Positions 48,524-60,900 of a stretch of DNA of 64,000 nt are shown one piece after another. Source of the stretch: Chamaea fasciata (Eukaryota; Chordata; Aves; Passeriformes; Sylviidae). The translations under genes were made by a program, and so were the position numbers. Below the pieces are notes generated by a model. The model searched no databases and was not told where the DNA came from. It saw nothing but the letters and a program-made list of their open reading frames with translations. How positions within the stretch are numbered: position 1 is the first letter of the stretch; the number at the start of each line of letters is the position of its first letter. The DNA is taken from assembly GCA_029207755.1 (NCBI GenBank), contig JARCOQ010000002.1:11361156-11425155 (forward strand), read 5' to 3'.

Positions 48524-50991
48524 TCACTGATTTTTCTTTAATAGCTATGGTTTTTATATGAAAAAAATTATGAAGTTTTCCATTTAAGCACCTACCTGGG
48601 TCTATAGCAACGTAGATTACAATGTTTCAGCCTTTTAATCTAGCTCACAGGGAATACAGACTTGAACCATGTTTCAAATGTGCTGATAAAAGAGTAGGAT
48701 AAATGTCCAGAGCTAAATCATTGAGCCACTTCATTTCCTGGGGACTGTAAGAAGGGACTGGCCAAACATTTTATGTCACCACTTTCTCCTGAAAAGATGA
48801 AGATGCTCTTTAACTACAAAGGTCATTGCAATTTCTCATTGCACCATAAACTCATGCTGGCACAATCATATGACCTGCTGTATTTGTTAAAAACAGCATC
48901 TCTCACTGTGAGAGTCTCACCCAAGGTTTCAGGCCACAAAAGCAACTTCTAAGTTTTCCTCCAGCATGGAGGGACTTTCTGTTCTAACTGCAGTCCTCAG
49001 GATCCTAGGAATTCCTTTGCTCTTCAGCTTCAATAATACACATCTCTATTTTCATACACTCCCCAGACTATGAATTATGCTGCCCTTTGCCACAAGCCTG
49101 AGGCACTGACTGGCCTTGCATTCTGGCTTTTCTATGGTGAGTGATCTTGATAACTATTTTTTTTTCCAGAAGAGAATTCATATATATTCTTATTTGAATT
49201 CCCTAATGGAGAAGTGAACCCTGAGGCACACAGCTAGAAGAGACAGAGGAAAATAATCTACAGGTAAGACAAGAAGACAGAAAAAGGGTTGTCATACAGC
49301 TGGATGAAGAAGTGACAGACAAGGTGCTCTTGGCACATTACATTTCCTATGAATAAAAATATCACCCTTTAGAAACTTTTGGATGTGTTTTAGAACATTT
49401 GTAACCTTACAGAGCAGTGACACTACCAGAAATGCTATGAATGATGTACATCAACTTCTCAAACCACTGTTATTATAATGGCATTATTTGGCAGGCAAAT
49501 GCTGACTGATTTACTTTTTAGTGGATCAGTGAGCAAGCCCCTCTATTTAAGATGCCTTAACCATGTTCAATATCTTGATTCTTTGTGTTCTTATTAAAAA
49601 ATAATGGCAATACTTCTATTGATTCAATATTTTATATAAAATAATGAAAAAACAATAATGAATTTTTAATTTTGTTATTAATTCGTATGTTTTATTAAGT
49701 CTTTTGCCATTTATGGCTCTGGAAACCTCTGCACAGGAATCTCTTATGCTTTTCAAAAGCTAAATTGAAAGTTGTATTTGTTTTTATAACAGGGAAAAGG
49801 TCACTCAGACTGTGGATGTTGGAACAAAGTAAGTATTCAAAAGGTTCTGCTTTGTAGGATAGTCAGCATTTTCTAATGATTTTTAAAAAGCAGTTGATTT
49901 GTATTGGTTTTAATGTTTTTAACCACAGAATAACAGTATTCTAGGATTAGTCTTACACAAAATTAGTGAAGGCAGGCTACTTTTTTTTTAAGATATTTCC
50001 ATCACATTAGTAGATTCATGCATTGTTATCACCATAAAATAAAAGTGATATAAATGTAATGTTGATTTCTAGAATGAGGTGCACAAAGTATGACGTGAAT
50101 CACAATGAAAGTGGTTGGTAAGTGCTTACGTGAGGGTGACAGCTCAGCAAAAAAAGGGCAGGATTAAAAGTTAATTTAGAGGAGTTCTTCTTCTGATGCA
50201 GGAATATTCTTTTTTTTCAAACTAAGGGAATTATAAATGAGTACATTATTAAACTGCTTGTTAGAATGCTTGTGTTAGTAATAGAGGATTGATCTTATAT
50301 TTTCTAGGTTTTTTCACACAATCATGCAATATTCCCCATAACAGAGCAAGCAGCGAAAGTTTTAAAGAGTGTACCAAGAGAAAAACCTTATATTTAATTT
50401 GGGTTGTTTTTTGTTGTTCCTCTCTAATTATAACCAGAGAATAAATGAACATTAAACTACTTGAGTCAAAAAAGATTGTGAAATGCTTGTTTTAAGTGGC
50501 ATGAACACTCACTTTTGCTCCTGTTAGGTTTTTAGTCTCTCAGCGGTGAAAAGGAGTTAATCATCAGTCAGTGTAACAGCATGATGTTACCTCTTCGTGG
50601 ACTTTTTCCTAGATGCAGGATTTGTACATGGAAAAGTCGTCTGTTACTTTCATGGAATATGACTTTGACTCCCCATAAATGGCTGGAAGTGGCTCTAGCT
50701 TTATTCCTGCTGTAGGATATACTAACTTCTACTGCCTGCCTTCACAAATTCCCACCTAATTAAAATCATCAGGTGTGTCCCTCATGGTGCATCGAATCTG
50801 TAACCTCATCAGAGGTGACTGTGCAAGTATTGCACTTGCTTTGGAGGCAGATGAGCTGAGACCACTGATGCATGTGGTGTTTGGTCATGTGATGGAATAT
50901 GTTGGAGACAGACCTCCAGAAACCTGTTTTAAAAGCATTACATGCATACCAGCCCAGCAGTTTTGCAGAATGCTTCTTTAGGCTGACGATC

Positions 50992-50994
<3 letters not shown>
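48524..50994. other. Unique DNA, no gene seen
   Basis: No gene or element recognised. A perfect donor-like ACAGGTAAGAC occurs near 49260 but lacks a pyrimidine tract or a coding frame before it. Confidence 0.6.
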
Positions 50995-51030
<36 letters not shown>

Positions 51031-51172
51031 GAAAGAGGAAGAGGAAGAGGAAGAGAAAGAGAAAGAGAAAGAGAAAGAGAAAGAGAAAGAGAAAGAGAAA
51101 GAGAAAGAGAAAGAGAAAGAGAAAGAGAAAGAGAAAGAGAAAGAGAAAGAGAAAGAGAAAGAGAAAGAGAAG
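50995..51172 (+). repeat. (GA)n-(GAGGAA)n-(GAGAAA)n purine tract
   Basis: 178 bases of purines with a single C at 51028. It moves from (GA)15 through GAGGAA units to about twenty GAGAAA hexamers. Arg/Glu or Lys/Glu repeat frames over it are artefacts. Long mirror-symmetric purine tracts are prone to triplex formation and length change. Confidence 0.97.
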
Positions 51173-52394
51173 TAAGAAATGGGAAATTGAATTGCTTGAA
51201 GGTTTAATTTAGATGATCTCTAAGGTGACAGAAAGAAGATGAGCAAAGAGAGGAAGTAGGCAGCTCTCACCTGTAATCTATTAGGTTTCTTCTCTGACTC
51301 TATTCCTTGGCTGGTGCAAATCAGAGTAGCTCATTTGCAGCTGTTAAAATCACAGCAATGGGATTTGGTTCCGGACCTCTTTACAAAAAGGTTTTCATAG
51401 GTTTCGTTCACCAGGAAAGTTTTCAAGTTCATAGCCAAGAGAAAAAGCATCTGATCAAACCACCCCTGGATGAGGTCACAGACCTACTCAAAGCCCTGCT
51501 CTCAGTTATCACTATGGAGAAGATTTCCAGCCTCAGGTGAGAGCCCTGGTCAGCCAAGCTGCTAAATTATTTCTGTGTTTTGGGGCATTCTTTCCATGAA
51601 ATTGATTTCTTTTTATTTCAAAGTATAGTATGAAAAAAGAGAATATTTTGAAATGTTTCATAAAATACAGTAACCTGACCAGCATTAGTATCAATAAAAC
51701 CCCTTTCTCTTGTTTTCTTACTTTGTGACGTGCCTTTGTAATGTGTCATTCTATGTTTCTTTTCACTTTGTACCTCATATTTTATTGTTCTGGCAATCTT
51801 CTGGAGTCTTTTGCTGTAACTACTCATGTGTCTTTAGTATGAGAATGTAAGAACAGATTTGCCACAATCCCCTCTGCCATTGCACTGTATTTTTTTTTTC
51901 AAGTCTGTAAAAAGGACTAGGGAATTCCTTTGTGCCTAAATTATTTATATGAAACTGAATAGAATACAGTGGAGGTATAATCTTTTATTAATAAACCTCT
52001 TAGATACTAGCCCTGCTGCAGATGAATTCTGCTAGAGAGGAAATGTCTGTGACAGCCTAGGAATGGCAAGTACCAGACATATAGTTCTGGGAGATGAAGC
52101 CTTCAGCATGACTGATGTTTTCTAATGCCACACATGACTGAGGGCAGGACCTTTGGAAACATCACCTACTAGAATTTCTCCTTTCAAATGTTTTCAAATG
52201 AGGCAACTTGAAAAGCAATGGTACATTTTGTAAATTATAAAGAACAAATAAAAAGAGAAATCAGTCTTCTCTCTAAAGCTCCTCAACATTTTTCATTTCA
52301 AAATGCTGTGTGCTTTTTCATTCATCACCTTGCAAAGAATAAGCATGTATAGAGTTCACCTCATTCTCAAACATCCACACTGCAGCAGCATGGA
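51173..52394. other. Unique DNA, no gene seen
   Basis: A 77-codon plus frame (51307-51540) and others show no recognisable motif. No mobile element seen until the CR1 pair. Confidence 0.55.
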
Positions 52395-52583
52395 TCAGAG
52401 AGTCACAGAATTATAATATCATGGAATCACTGAATGGTTTGGGTGGAAAAGGACATTAAAGATCACCTCATTCCAACCTCCCTGCTGTGGGAAGGACACC
52501 TTCCACTAGACCAAGCTTGCTCACAGCCCCATCCAACCTGGCCTCAAACACTTCCAGGGGTGGGGCACCCACAGTTTCTTTTG
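52395..52583 (-). mobile_element. CR1 LINE fragment, 3' end (distal copy)
   Basis: The plus strand shows the reverse complement of the CR1 3' end in order: 'ATCATGGAATCACTGAATGG' (tail), 'TTTGGGTGGAAAAGGACATT', 'AAAGATCACCTCATTCCAAC', 'GGACACCTTCCACTAGACCA', 'CCCCATCCAACCTGGCCTCA', 'AACACTTCCAGGGGTGGGGC'. It stops abruptly at about 52575, where a second CR1 of the same orientation begins. This copy is only about 185 bp. Confidence 0.95.
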
Positions 52584-52890
52584 TATCCATACAATCATAC
52601 AGCTGCCCAGGGTATAGGGCACCTTGAAAGTTCCTCTGGTCCAACTCTTCATGGGAAAGGGAGCCTACAGGAGAATGTCTGGCATCCCGTCCCATTACAT
52701 CTTGAACACTGCCAGGGACAGGGACTCTGACATATCTCTGGGGAGGTTGCCCCAGTGAGTTCTTACTGTAAAAAAATTTCCTTCATATTTCAAGATGAAA
52801 TCTCTCCTGAAGCAACTTGTCCTTGTCTTCTCCATATGGCACCTGGTGTGGAGAGGTCCTCTCCACCTTTTTTGTATTTCCTTAAACATG
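52584..52890 (-). mobile_element. CR1 LINE fragment, 3' end (proximal copy)
   Basis: A second, more diverged CR1 on the minus strand, whose 3' tail (ATACAATCATAC on plus) abuts the 5' break of the distal copy. Blocks on the plus strand: 'TCCTCTGGTCCAACTCTTCA', 'GAACACTGCCAGGGACAGGG', 'TCTCTGGGGAGGTTGCCCCA', 'AAAATTTCCTTCATATTTCA', 'GAAGCAACTTGTCCTTGTCT'. The 98-codon plus frame across the pair is not a gene. Confidence 0.9.
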
Positions 52891-53753
52891 ACTTTTGATA
52901 GTGATTCTTCTCTCAAACAAAATCAGATTGCTGTAGGTACTAGTTATAACAGTTAATCTCCTGTTAAGATGTTGATGAAAGGTAAGGTTATGATTCAGAT
53001 TTGATAAGATTAATTTCCAAAATGAATGATCTTCTTTTTTACCTAGCTACATATAAGACATCAGTAATCAAATTCTATTTTGAAGTCAGTCTGGATGAGA
53101 CATCTAGGAACTTCCATTTAAAGCCAAAAGTATTTCCTATTTTTCTTTATCTATTTGGTTATTTGGCCCAGATGACCCAATCATACACACCTCAATATCA
53201 ATTTTTGATTTTGAGGTATTTTAGAGAGTAGAGCAAATCTCTTTGTATTTCAACCTCTCCTTTCCTCTGGAAAATAAGTTCAGTTCAAAATATCTGATAT
53301 TTCTTCACATCTGGATGCTTTAAACCCCAAAGCTAGAACGTTATATATAAAGTAATTTGTGGTTTTAAACTTTGGTTTCCGCTCTCCCATATAAATGCAA
53401 ATAAAATGTTTTCCATTAAAATATCTCTGCCTTGTGCTTTTTTAATGGAGGCATTGGAGACTACAAAGTAGAGTAGAATCCATTTTGATAATACTGCATC
53501 TTCTCTCTGAGTGCCAATCTAAATATTTCCATCTGTCAGATTTTTTATTTCATATTCTGAATAATGTAAGTTGCAGGAGAAAGGGAATAGTAATTTTTAT
53601 TTCACTTTCTTTTGCCAGGCTTTGGTGGTCTTACAGTTTCTTTTTGGATTGCAGAAATGTGTGTGTGATTTATAGTCCTTTCCACTGCCAAGATACCTCC
53701 TAAAAATCCAAAGATGTCATTTTCAAATGCTCATAAACAAACATATTTTCTAC

Positions 53754-53757
<4 letters not shown>
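52891..53757. other. Unique DNA, no gene seen
   Basis: AT-rich sequence with nothing recognisable. Confidence 0.6.
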
Positions 53758-53799
<42 letters not shown>

Positions 53800-53816
53800 A
53801 AAAGAGAGAGAGAAAA
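53758..53816 (+). repeat. 40-A run with GA-rich end
   Basis: 40 consecutive A, then GAAAAA and a (GA)n stretch, then A6. It could be a retroposon tail, but I recognise no retroposed body before it. It is at a length where sequencing and assembly errors are likely. Confidence 0.95.
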
Positions 53817-55419
53817 AATCCTGCTTTCCCCAAACACAAATTCAAATCTCCGCTGAAGTGGAAAGAAATGTATAAAAAGAATCAAGACACTTTCATTATG
53901 GAATTTGTTGTCTTGACTTCAGTCTGGAATGCTGTTGCCACCTCTGACATTGTCTAAATGAAAATGGTGCATACAATGCCTCCCAGGTTAGCCAGCAAAA
54001 GGCTAAATTCCTGTGGCATTTGCTGGGAAAGAGAGGAAAATTATGAACAAGCAGTTCCAAGAAACTGAAAGGTCAAAATATCACATGAAAACGCAAGTTT
54101 CAAATTTTAAAACCCTACTTTCTGGTGAACCTAGATAAAGCACCTCTTGGTGAAGGTCCACCTTTATGAACTGTTTTATACTTTGATGTGATTCAGCCAT
54201 AAGCAATTGCCTGAGTTAAAGCCTTGATGTGCAAGGTTATAGTTGAGCAGTTTAGACTGGTTGGTTTTTTTCAAGAAATCCTTACATCCAGAAGAGGAAA
54301 AAAAAAATATCTGAGCTTTTGTTGTTTAATTTTGATGTTCATATCATAAAATATTTTCTACATATTTTTATTGTTTTGTCTCTCTTCTTTAAGTCAGATG
54401 TCCCAAGTGCCAAGTAATACAATATCTAATACACAAAGGAATATCAAACATCCACAAATCAAAGCCTGTCCTCTCCTCCAAGGTCTGCTTAGGAGTAAAA
54501 GTTAGGAAAATACAGAGAAATCTCCCAGCATGTCCTAAATGAGAGTTCAAACCCGATGAACTCTGTAATGAAAAGTAAATAAATGACTCTGTCCTTCACT
54601 GCCAAGCTGTTAATCGATAAACTGGAGTTGGCCTCTGTTGTTGTCAACAGTGATATATAAATCATATCAGACAAAACAAGAACCAAGATGACCCTTTACC
54701 CCTTCCTTAAGCCAAATGCAAGCATTTATAATGCCTGAAAACTTTTGCCCCTCTTTCCCCCTTTTCACATGTCTCTCACTTGCTGGCTTCTCCTGGGTTG
54801 ATATGAGCAGAAAAGTGTGTGGGAGTCTGTTTGAAGTGTTCCCTTCTGTTTGAAGGGAATTTCAACCCAATTTCCTAAACCAAAGAGATTTCAGTAACAC
54901 CAACCCACCTACAGTTTGGTCCTTCATAAAACCATGGCTGTGCTGCTCAGGACTTCTGGGAAGAAGACTGCATGGAGAAAGCAGCACTGCAAATGCCACA
55001 GCCAGGGACGACACAGAAGAAAAGCTACTCTAGAGGGAGGAAGGGAGAGGTGGCCTTTCAGAAAGATCCAGAGAGACCAGACCAAGGAGACTAGGATAGG
55101 AAACACTGGCTGAAAGAGTTTAGTGGGAAGAAGAGTGATGGAAATACATGAAGGCTGAGCCTTTAATAGGTCTCAGGGTAAAACACTTTCAAATCAAAGA
55201 AAGAGTACAGCTGGTTTAGGTATCAATGAAAGAGGTTCCCTTATGTCTTATCTAAATTCAATTTATTCAATGAGTAAAATATTCAGTGACTTCTGTGTTA
55301 GTTGGACAGGGCCCTAAGTGAAAAAGGGCATGAAATTAACTGAATTTTGACACTTGTAAAGCTCCTGCAGAGCTCATATCAGGATCAAAGCCTAGAACTG
55401 TAATTGTGTTGCTCGTTAA
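53817..55419. other. Unique DNA, no gene seen
   Basis: Frames of about 60-65 codons on both strands (for example 54916-55113) have no motif. No repeats recognised. Confidence 0.55.
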
Positions 55420-55560
55420 AATAATGGAACAAATATTGAGAGCAAAATAAGTAAATCCAGGGCAGTAATGCCAAGAGCAATAAATGACATGAGTTTATGA
55501 GGAACAGATCTTGCCTGACAAACCAGATCACTTTTATCTAACAGAGTTACAAAGGAAGAA
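55420..55560 (+). mobile_element. Possible ancient CR1/L3-type LINE fragment
   Basis: The phrases AAAATAATGGAACAAAT, AGTAATGCCAAGAGCAATAA and CTTGCCTGACAAACCAGATC, followed by CTTTTATCTAACAGAGTTAC, recall the ORF2-region sequence of old amniote CR1/L3 LINEs (AATGGAACAAATAATA ... CATGCCTGACAAACCTGATC ... TTTTATGACAGAGTGAC). The match is short, degenerate and without an intact reading frame. Family assignment is from memory. Confidence 0.5.
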
Positions 55561-57879
55561 ATTCTGCTGTACTTGTGAAGGGTGACTTGCTAAAGAAACC
55601 CCCAAAGTCTCTTCCTGGTAGAAATTGTCTCTGTCAATAACAGTCCTAAATGCTGATCTATAATTAGCAGATGAAGAGGGAGCTGAAGTTTGATGCTGTG
55701 CCCTGCAACATTTTCTTGATTAAGGGTAAATTTCCAGAGAAGTTTTGTGGTGTAGGAGCCGGGGTATCACTGGAGATTTCCAGTTTGGTTTGTACATGGT
55801 ATTGCCACGTGAACTAATGTCCTGGGTGAAGCACCACAACCACAAAAAGCACTGACCAACGGCAAAGTACAGATCCCTGCATGGAGCTTGGAGTGCCAAC
55901 AGCCTGGCCATGTTCAGCCAGGACTGCAAAACATAGCAAATTGCTTCAGGGAAGTTCCTGGAAATTCTTAAACTGAGTTATAAGGTACTGGGAATGAAAT
56001 AATTATGTTGTGAAAGTGAGAGACCTGAAGAGGTATTTCCAGGTAAAGTAGGGAAGTGGTTTGAGGATAGTATCTAAATGTGCAAGAATTGAAACTGTTG
56101 GCCTGCACTTACAAGGTGAAAAGGTAGGGGAAATACTGACTCAGAGCCACAAGAAAATTCTTCATGTCACCAGGCTGGTCAATAGACCACCTAACTAATG
56201 CAAAGCTCCAGTTCTCACTTGGAGAAGCATATAAATTTTTGAAAATATGCACCAAATCAGAGACAAAAGGATAAAGCAATCAAATCCAGGGAGAAATGCA
56301 TCATGCTTACCATGGTAGATAAAAAGGTGAGAATACCTGTAGCAATGGAGCTATGTCCATACCTATCCACAAGTTTTTGAGGAAGGAACAAAAAAAATCC
56401 ACCAGGCATGTGGTGTGAAATTGAGAGAAGGAAAAATGTAAGACAGTGTCTGAAAGAAGTTTGTGAAATGGAGCAGTTTGCAAGGTGGACAAGGTCATTT
56501 TATGCATAAACTGACTTGGCCTGCATAAAAATAATGCATGTGACAGTCCCTCTAAGGGTAGCAGTGATGCCGCGGTAGCATCCAACATCCAGTAATCCCT
56601 GACTCAGCCTGGAGATCCTCATATAGTTTAGTCCTTCTTTATCCCTGTCTGGTGTAACAAAAGGTTTAGGGATTGAGCTAGGAATGGATTATTCTGGTGT
56701 TTACTGTTGGAAACTGCCTGAAAGTATTGGGGTTATTTTTTCTCTGATAACTTTTTCAGGTTTTTTAGAGATTAATAAATCCTTATTTAGTCAGGAAGTC
56801 CAGTAGGGAATCGACAGAAATATTTGCATATTTTTTGTCCATGTGAGTACATTATAGCTCCAGAGTTTTTATTTTCTCCTTGCGCTTCAGCTGGTCTAAA
56901 TTATCATTGTACTGTTGAAATCAACTGTATTTAAGCACCTGCCACTTCCAATATTTGCCAGGTTTTTTCCTGTTGCCAGTGCCAAGAAATAAAAAGGGAT
57001 CATTTGCTAGTCCCTTTGATGACAAGGAATGACAAAATGAAGAAAACCTCTATCTGCTGCCTTATAAGATCTCTAAAACTCACATGTGAATGAGAAGTCA
57101 ACTATTTCTAGTGTGAAAAATAAGCTTCCATGTGGAGTTCTCTGATGATCCAGAACACATACTCAATAGAATGAAAGAGAACAGGAGCCTCCATCCTTTC
57201 CATGCAGCCATTGTGTTTAGCCTGCAACACTTGGAATCGAGTGGAAAGCCAGCATGGAGTTGAAAAAAGTATCACCTGTCCATGTCCTTTTATAAGTGAT
57301 GTTTTGCAATAAATTGCTTTCTGTTTAATTTGGCTTTTGCCACCAACACTGCCTTTGGTGAAGCAGCATGACTCCTGAAGTCTTCAGCATGAGCAGGATA
57401 AGCCTGTGCACTTCCTTGCTGCCTTGGAGTATCTGGAGTACTGTCCTTTATGGATAATCCTCATGCATGAATCTAATTACCCTCACAACCAGTGGAGACT
57501 TTAAATTGGTAAAGACTGATCTTTGCTTCTAACAGATTACTTGAAACACTAAAATAAAAGTAATTTTGGCTGAATTTTATTGCTATACCTACAAAGCAAG
57601 AAAGTAGCAATTATTGTTACTGTTTCATAAGCTCCAGCTTTTTCATCATCTTAACTGGACTGAATTTCAGAAACATTATGATTTGTAGAGTATAAGACCA
57701 TATTTAACTAAAGAACAAAAAAAACCTCTTTGTTTGTAGAGCGTATTGTCTTGTTTTAAGATCTGGTGAGTAGGATATAACCAAAATGATTGTTCAGTTA
57801 TCTTAGATTATCTCATTCAGTAATGAGATAAACAAGCTGTCTGGCAGAATGGGTTTTGATTAATGAGGAAATAAGTGAA
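55561..57879. other. Unique DNA, no gene seen
   Basis: Could contain more of the decayed LINE to about 56.3 kb, but no further block is clear. No exon or RNA gene recognised. Confidence 0.5.
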
Positions 57880-57882
57880 TAC

Positions 57883-57909
57883 AAAAAAAAAAAAAAACAA
57901 AAAAAACAA
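57883..57909 (+). repeat. A-rich tract
   Basis: A run of 15 A, a C, then shorter A runs with C. Simple sequence. Confidence 0.9.
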
Positions 57910-60900
57910 CACTTTAATCACATTTAATTCCTGAGTCACAATGAAGGATTAATGTTATATTCTAGACCAGTCAGTCACATTGACTTTGTGGACATGTTAG
58001 TTGATATGCAAAAGAACCCAAAAAATTCTTAGCATCAAACAAGAAAAAGCTTGTGAGTTTAATGATCTGGAAAAAAAATTGTAAGAACATTCACTTCTAT
58101 ATTCACATTCTATATTCATGTTTCTAAATGGTTTGCAGCCTTATCTTTGGAACAACAAGGATGTTAAATTGCTGGAAAGTTTTCTGGAATATTAAAAAAC
58201 TGCAATTCTGTACCCAGCAGATGCCAGGCCTTACTCTGTGAATAAAAGTCTCCCCTCAGCAGCAGTTTTTCTTCTATCCCTTATGAGCCTTCACACCTAA
58301 CTGCATTCCATGCAGTGACTTTACAGAGAGCAAAGTTCTGGCCTCTGATAGCAGTGGAAAGGTTCCTGAAAATTTCAGAGCCATGAGAAGTAGCCTTGCA
58401 AAGAGCAGATGCAAGAAAATCTTGTTTCCAGGAGTTGTGACAGAGATGCATATCTGCCATGTCCTTTCTCCAATAAACACATAGTGCTGGAAGAACTTCA
58501 GGGAGCTTAGAACGGCAAGCTGCACTCCCAAGGAGTTCTAGTTACCTGCCCCAGATGTTTCAGATCTGCTTCAGCCACGCTCTGCCTTTGCTGAGTGCAT
58601 CAAGCCTATCACTGCATATTCCAGGAGGGAGATACCAGGTAACTGGAATATCAAATACATACTAATTTCTAAAAAATAAACTAAGTGTGTTACTTTAATG
58701 GCTGTCACTGGTCATCAAAATACATATGCAAGTTTATCAGGAGGAGTCATCCTAATCCTTACTCTGCTGTTCCATGCTGTGCTAAGCCACCAAGAATGTT
58801 GCCCTGGGAAGCATGAAGGTGCATATGACTGGATAATTATACATATACAAGGGTCAGACTCAAGCTTTGATCTTACTACTCCCTCACCTCAGCCCTGTAA
58901 GGGAAGCAGGAGTGTGTGTCAGCAAGAGGATCATCCCCTGGGCACCAGAGTTGCAGTGTCATTCCCATTACCCTTCTGCATTGACTATACCCCTAGATGA
59001 AGCCAAAACTGTGACCACCACTTTTGAGGTTATACCAAGATGTCTCAAATATAGACCAGTACTTGCTTCTTCTTTTGGCAATATCATTAGGAAACACTTT
59101 CCAAGCTCTGCAAAAAAGAGGTCACCTATTCCACAGACAAGGGCCCATTTGTATTGATTTTCACTGAAAAAGATAAGCTAATTCATTCATCCGTGTGCAT
59201 GGAACTAGCACTTGTGCCAGCCTAAGTACCACTGAAGTGTTGTAAAGAATTTACAATGCTTGGCTGAGCCATTAATTTTTATGTTTAGTTTCAGACCAAA
59301 GCAGTTTGAAATAGCTGCATCACAAATGTCTGAGAATCCCCGTTTGTACTGCAGGTATCTCCTTTGCTTTAGTCAAATCATTCCGTATGGCACCAATGGA
59401 ACACCTTCAGCACCTTTATCTATGCTCTTGGAGATATATTAAATCTTTCCTGCAAAATTTTGCTTCTGAGGCTGTGTTTTTGAGAAGAAACATAAGTACC
59501 ATTAAAACATCTGTGAGAATTCAAGGGAGATTTTTATGAGGAGGGAGACTGTTGCCAAGACCCTTAAGCTGAGAATCTGCTGTTGTTGAGCACTGCTAAA
59601 TGCTGCAGAGAGTGGAAGGCACTAGAAATTTTTCCTCACATTCAGAAACTGGTTGATGAATTATTTTTTCTTGGAGTCATAGGCAAAGCCCCTAGAGCCT
59701 GGAAGAGCACCACACCTCCTAGCAATGGTTGTGTCCTACCCATTGAGTTCTCATATCTTCAGTTCCAAGATGGAAAAATGCAAGAGAAAATATTCCTGTT
59801 GGTATCAACAGCCTGATCAGGGATTTAAAAATTTGTGTACTCTCTGTAGAGCCCTGAAAGCTGCTGCTGATGGTCTCTTTAACACCCAGTGGTCCCAAAC
59901 TGCGATGGATTGCTGAGGTGGTTGCCCATCACATGAGAACTGTGACAGGCCATGACCTGTATCTGCCCAGATTAGCCAAGGATAAGCTGCTAAAGACTGA
60001 AAATATCCAGAATCCTTTGCCATTTTTAAATTTCTGAATTCTAATGATAAGTCCTTTAATGTTTGTTTTATGTTCTTGGACTGTTATATACCCCCATGAT
60101 AACACATTATAGCACCCATACGATTGTACTTGGCTGTTCTTCAGCTTTTATTCTGTGGTAAACTATGTTTTCCTCTGCTCTTGATATCTTCTCGTTGACC
60201 TTGAGTTATCTTTCTATGAAAAAATATTCAGAGAAATCTCTAAGAATTTTTTTCTAGTAGGCAATGTTTATTTTGAAGTATGGCTGTCAAAGTCTCAATG
60301 TGACAAGAGGAACTTTGAACATAAGCATATAATAAATGCTTAACTTTTTCTTGCTAGTAACAGTAGCAGTTCTAATGCCACAGCACACCAGTGAGACAAC
60401 AGAATAATAATCAAACTTCTGCTGCTCCATTGTACATTAAAATATGACACAAAGTCAAAATACATGCTATATTGCAGTGACATGATACATGAAAAAAGAG
60501 AATTTAAAAAAAAAGTTGTTTTTTTTCCTGATCTCATGTCATACTGAAAGAAAGGATAAAAGAGAAAAGACAAAAAAAATCCACATCTCAATGAAAATTA
60601 CATCTTAAACAAAATTTTATAATTTGTTAAAGGAAAACTTTACTGAAAGCTTTGACTTTGACAAAACTGTGGAAAACCCTTCCATTACCAATCCTGGCAC
60701 CAGTACTTTGTGATTGTGATGACCATCCCCAGGGAAGGACTCTGAATTCGTGCTAAAGGCCCATTTCCTGCTTCTATAAAACTCCTTAAAACAGCTTGTA
60801 GAGGATCCTGTGTGTTCAAGGTCAGTGTTTCATTGGTTCCCATGGCTGGTGGAGGCAGCACAGCACCCCTCTTTTACCTGAGGGGGTCCTAACAACAATT

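Noticed and set aside
50899..51207. 102-codon Arg/Glu-repeat plus frame
   Set aside because: Generated by the purine tract; no unique coding sequence around it.
52434..52730. 98-codon plus frame
   Set aside because: Runs antisense through two CR1 fragments.
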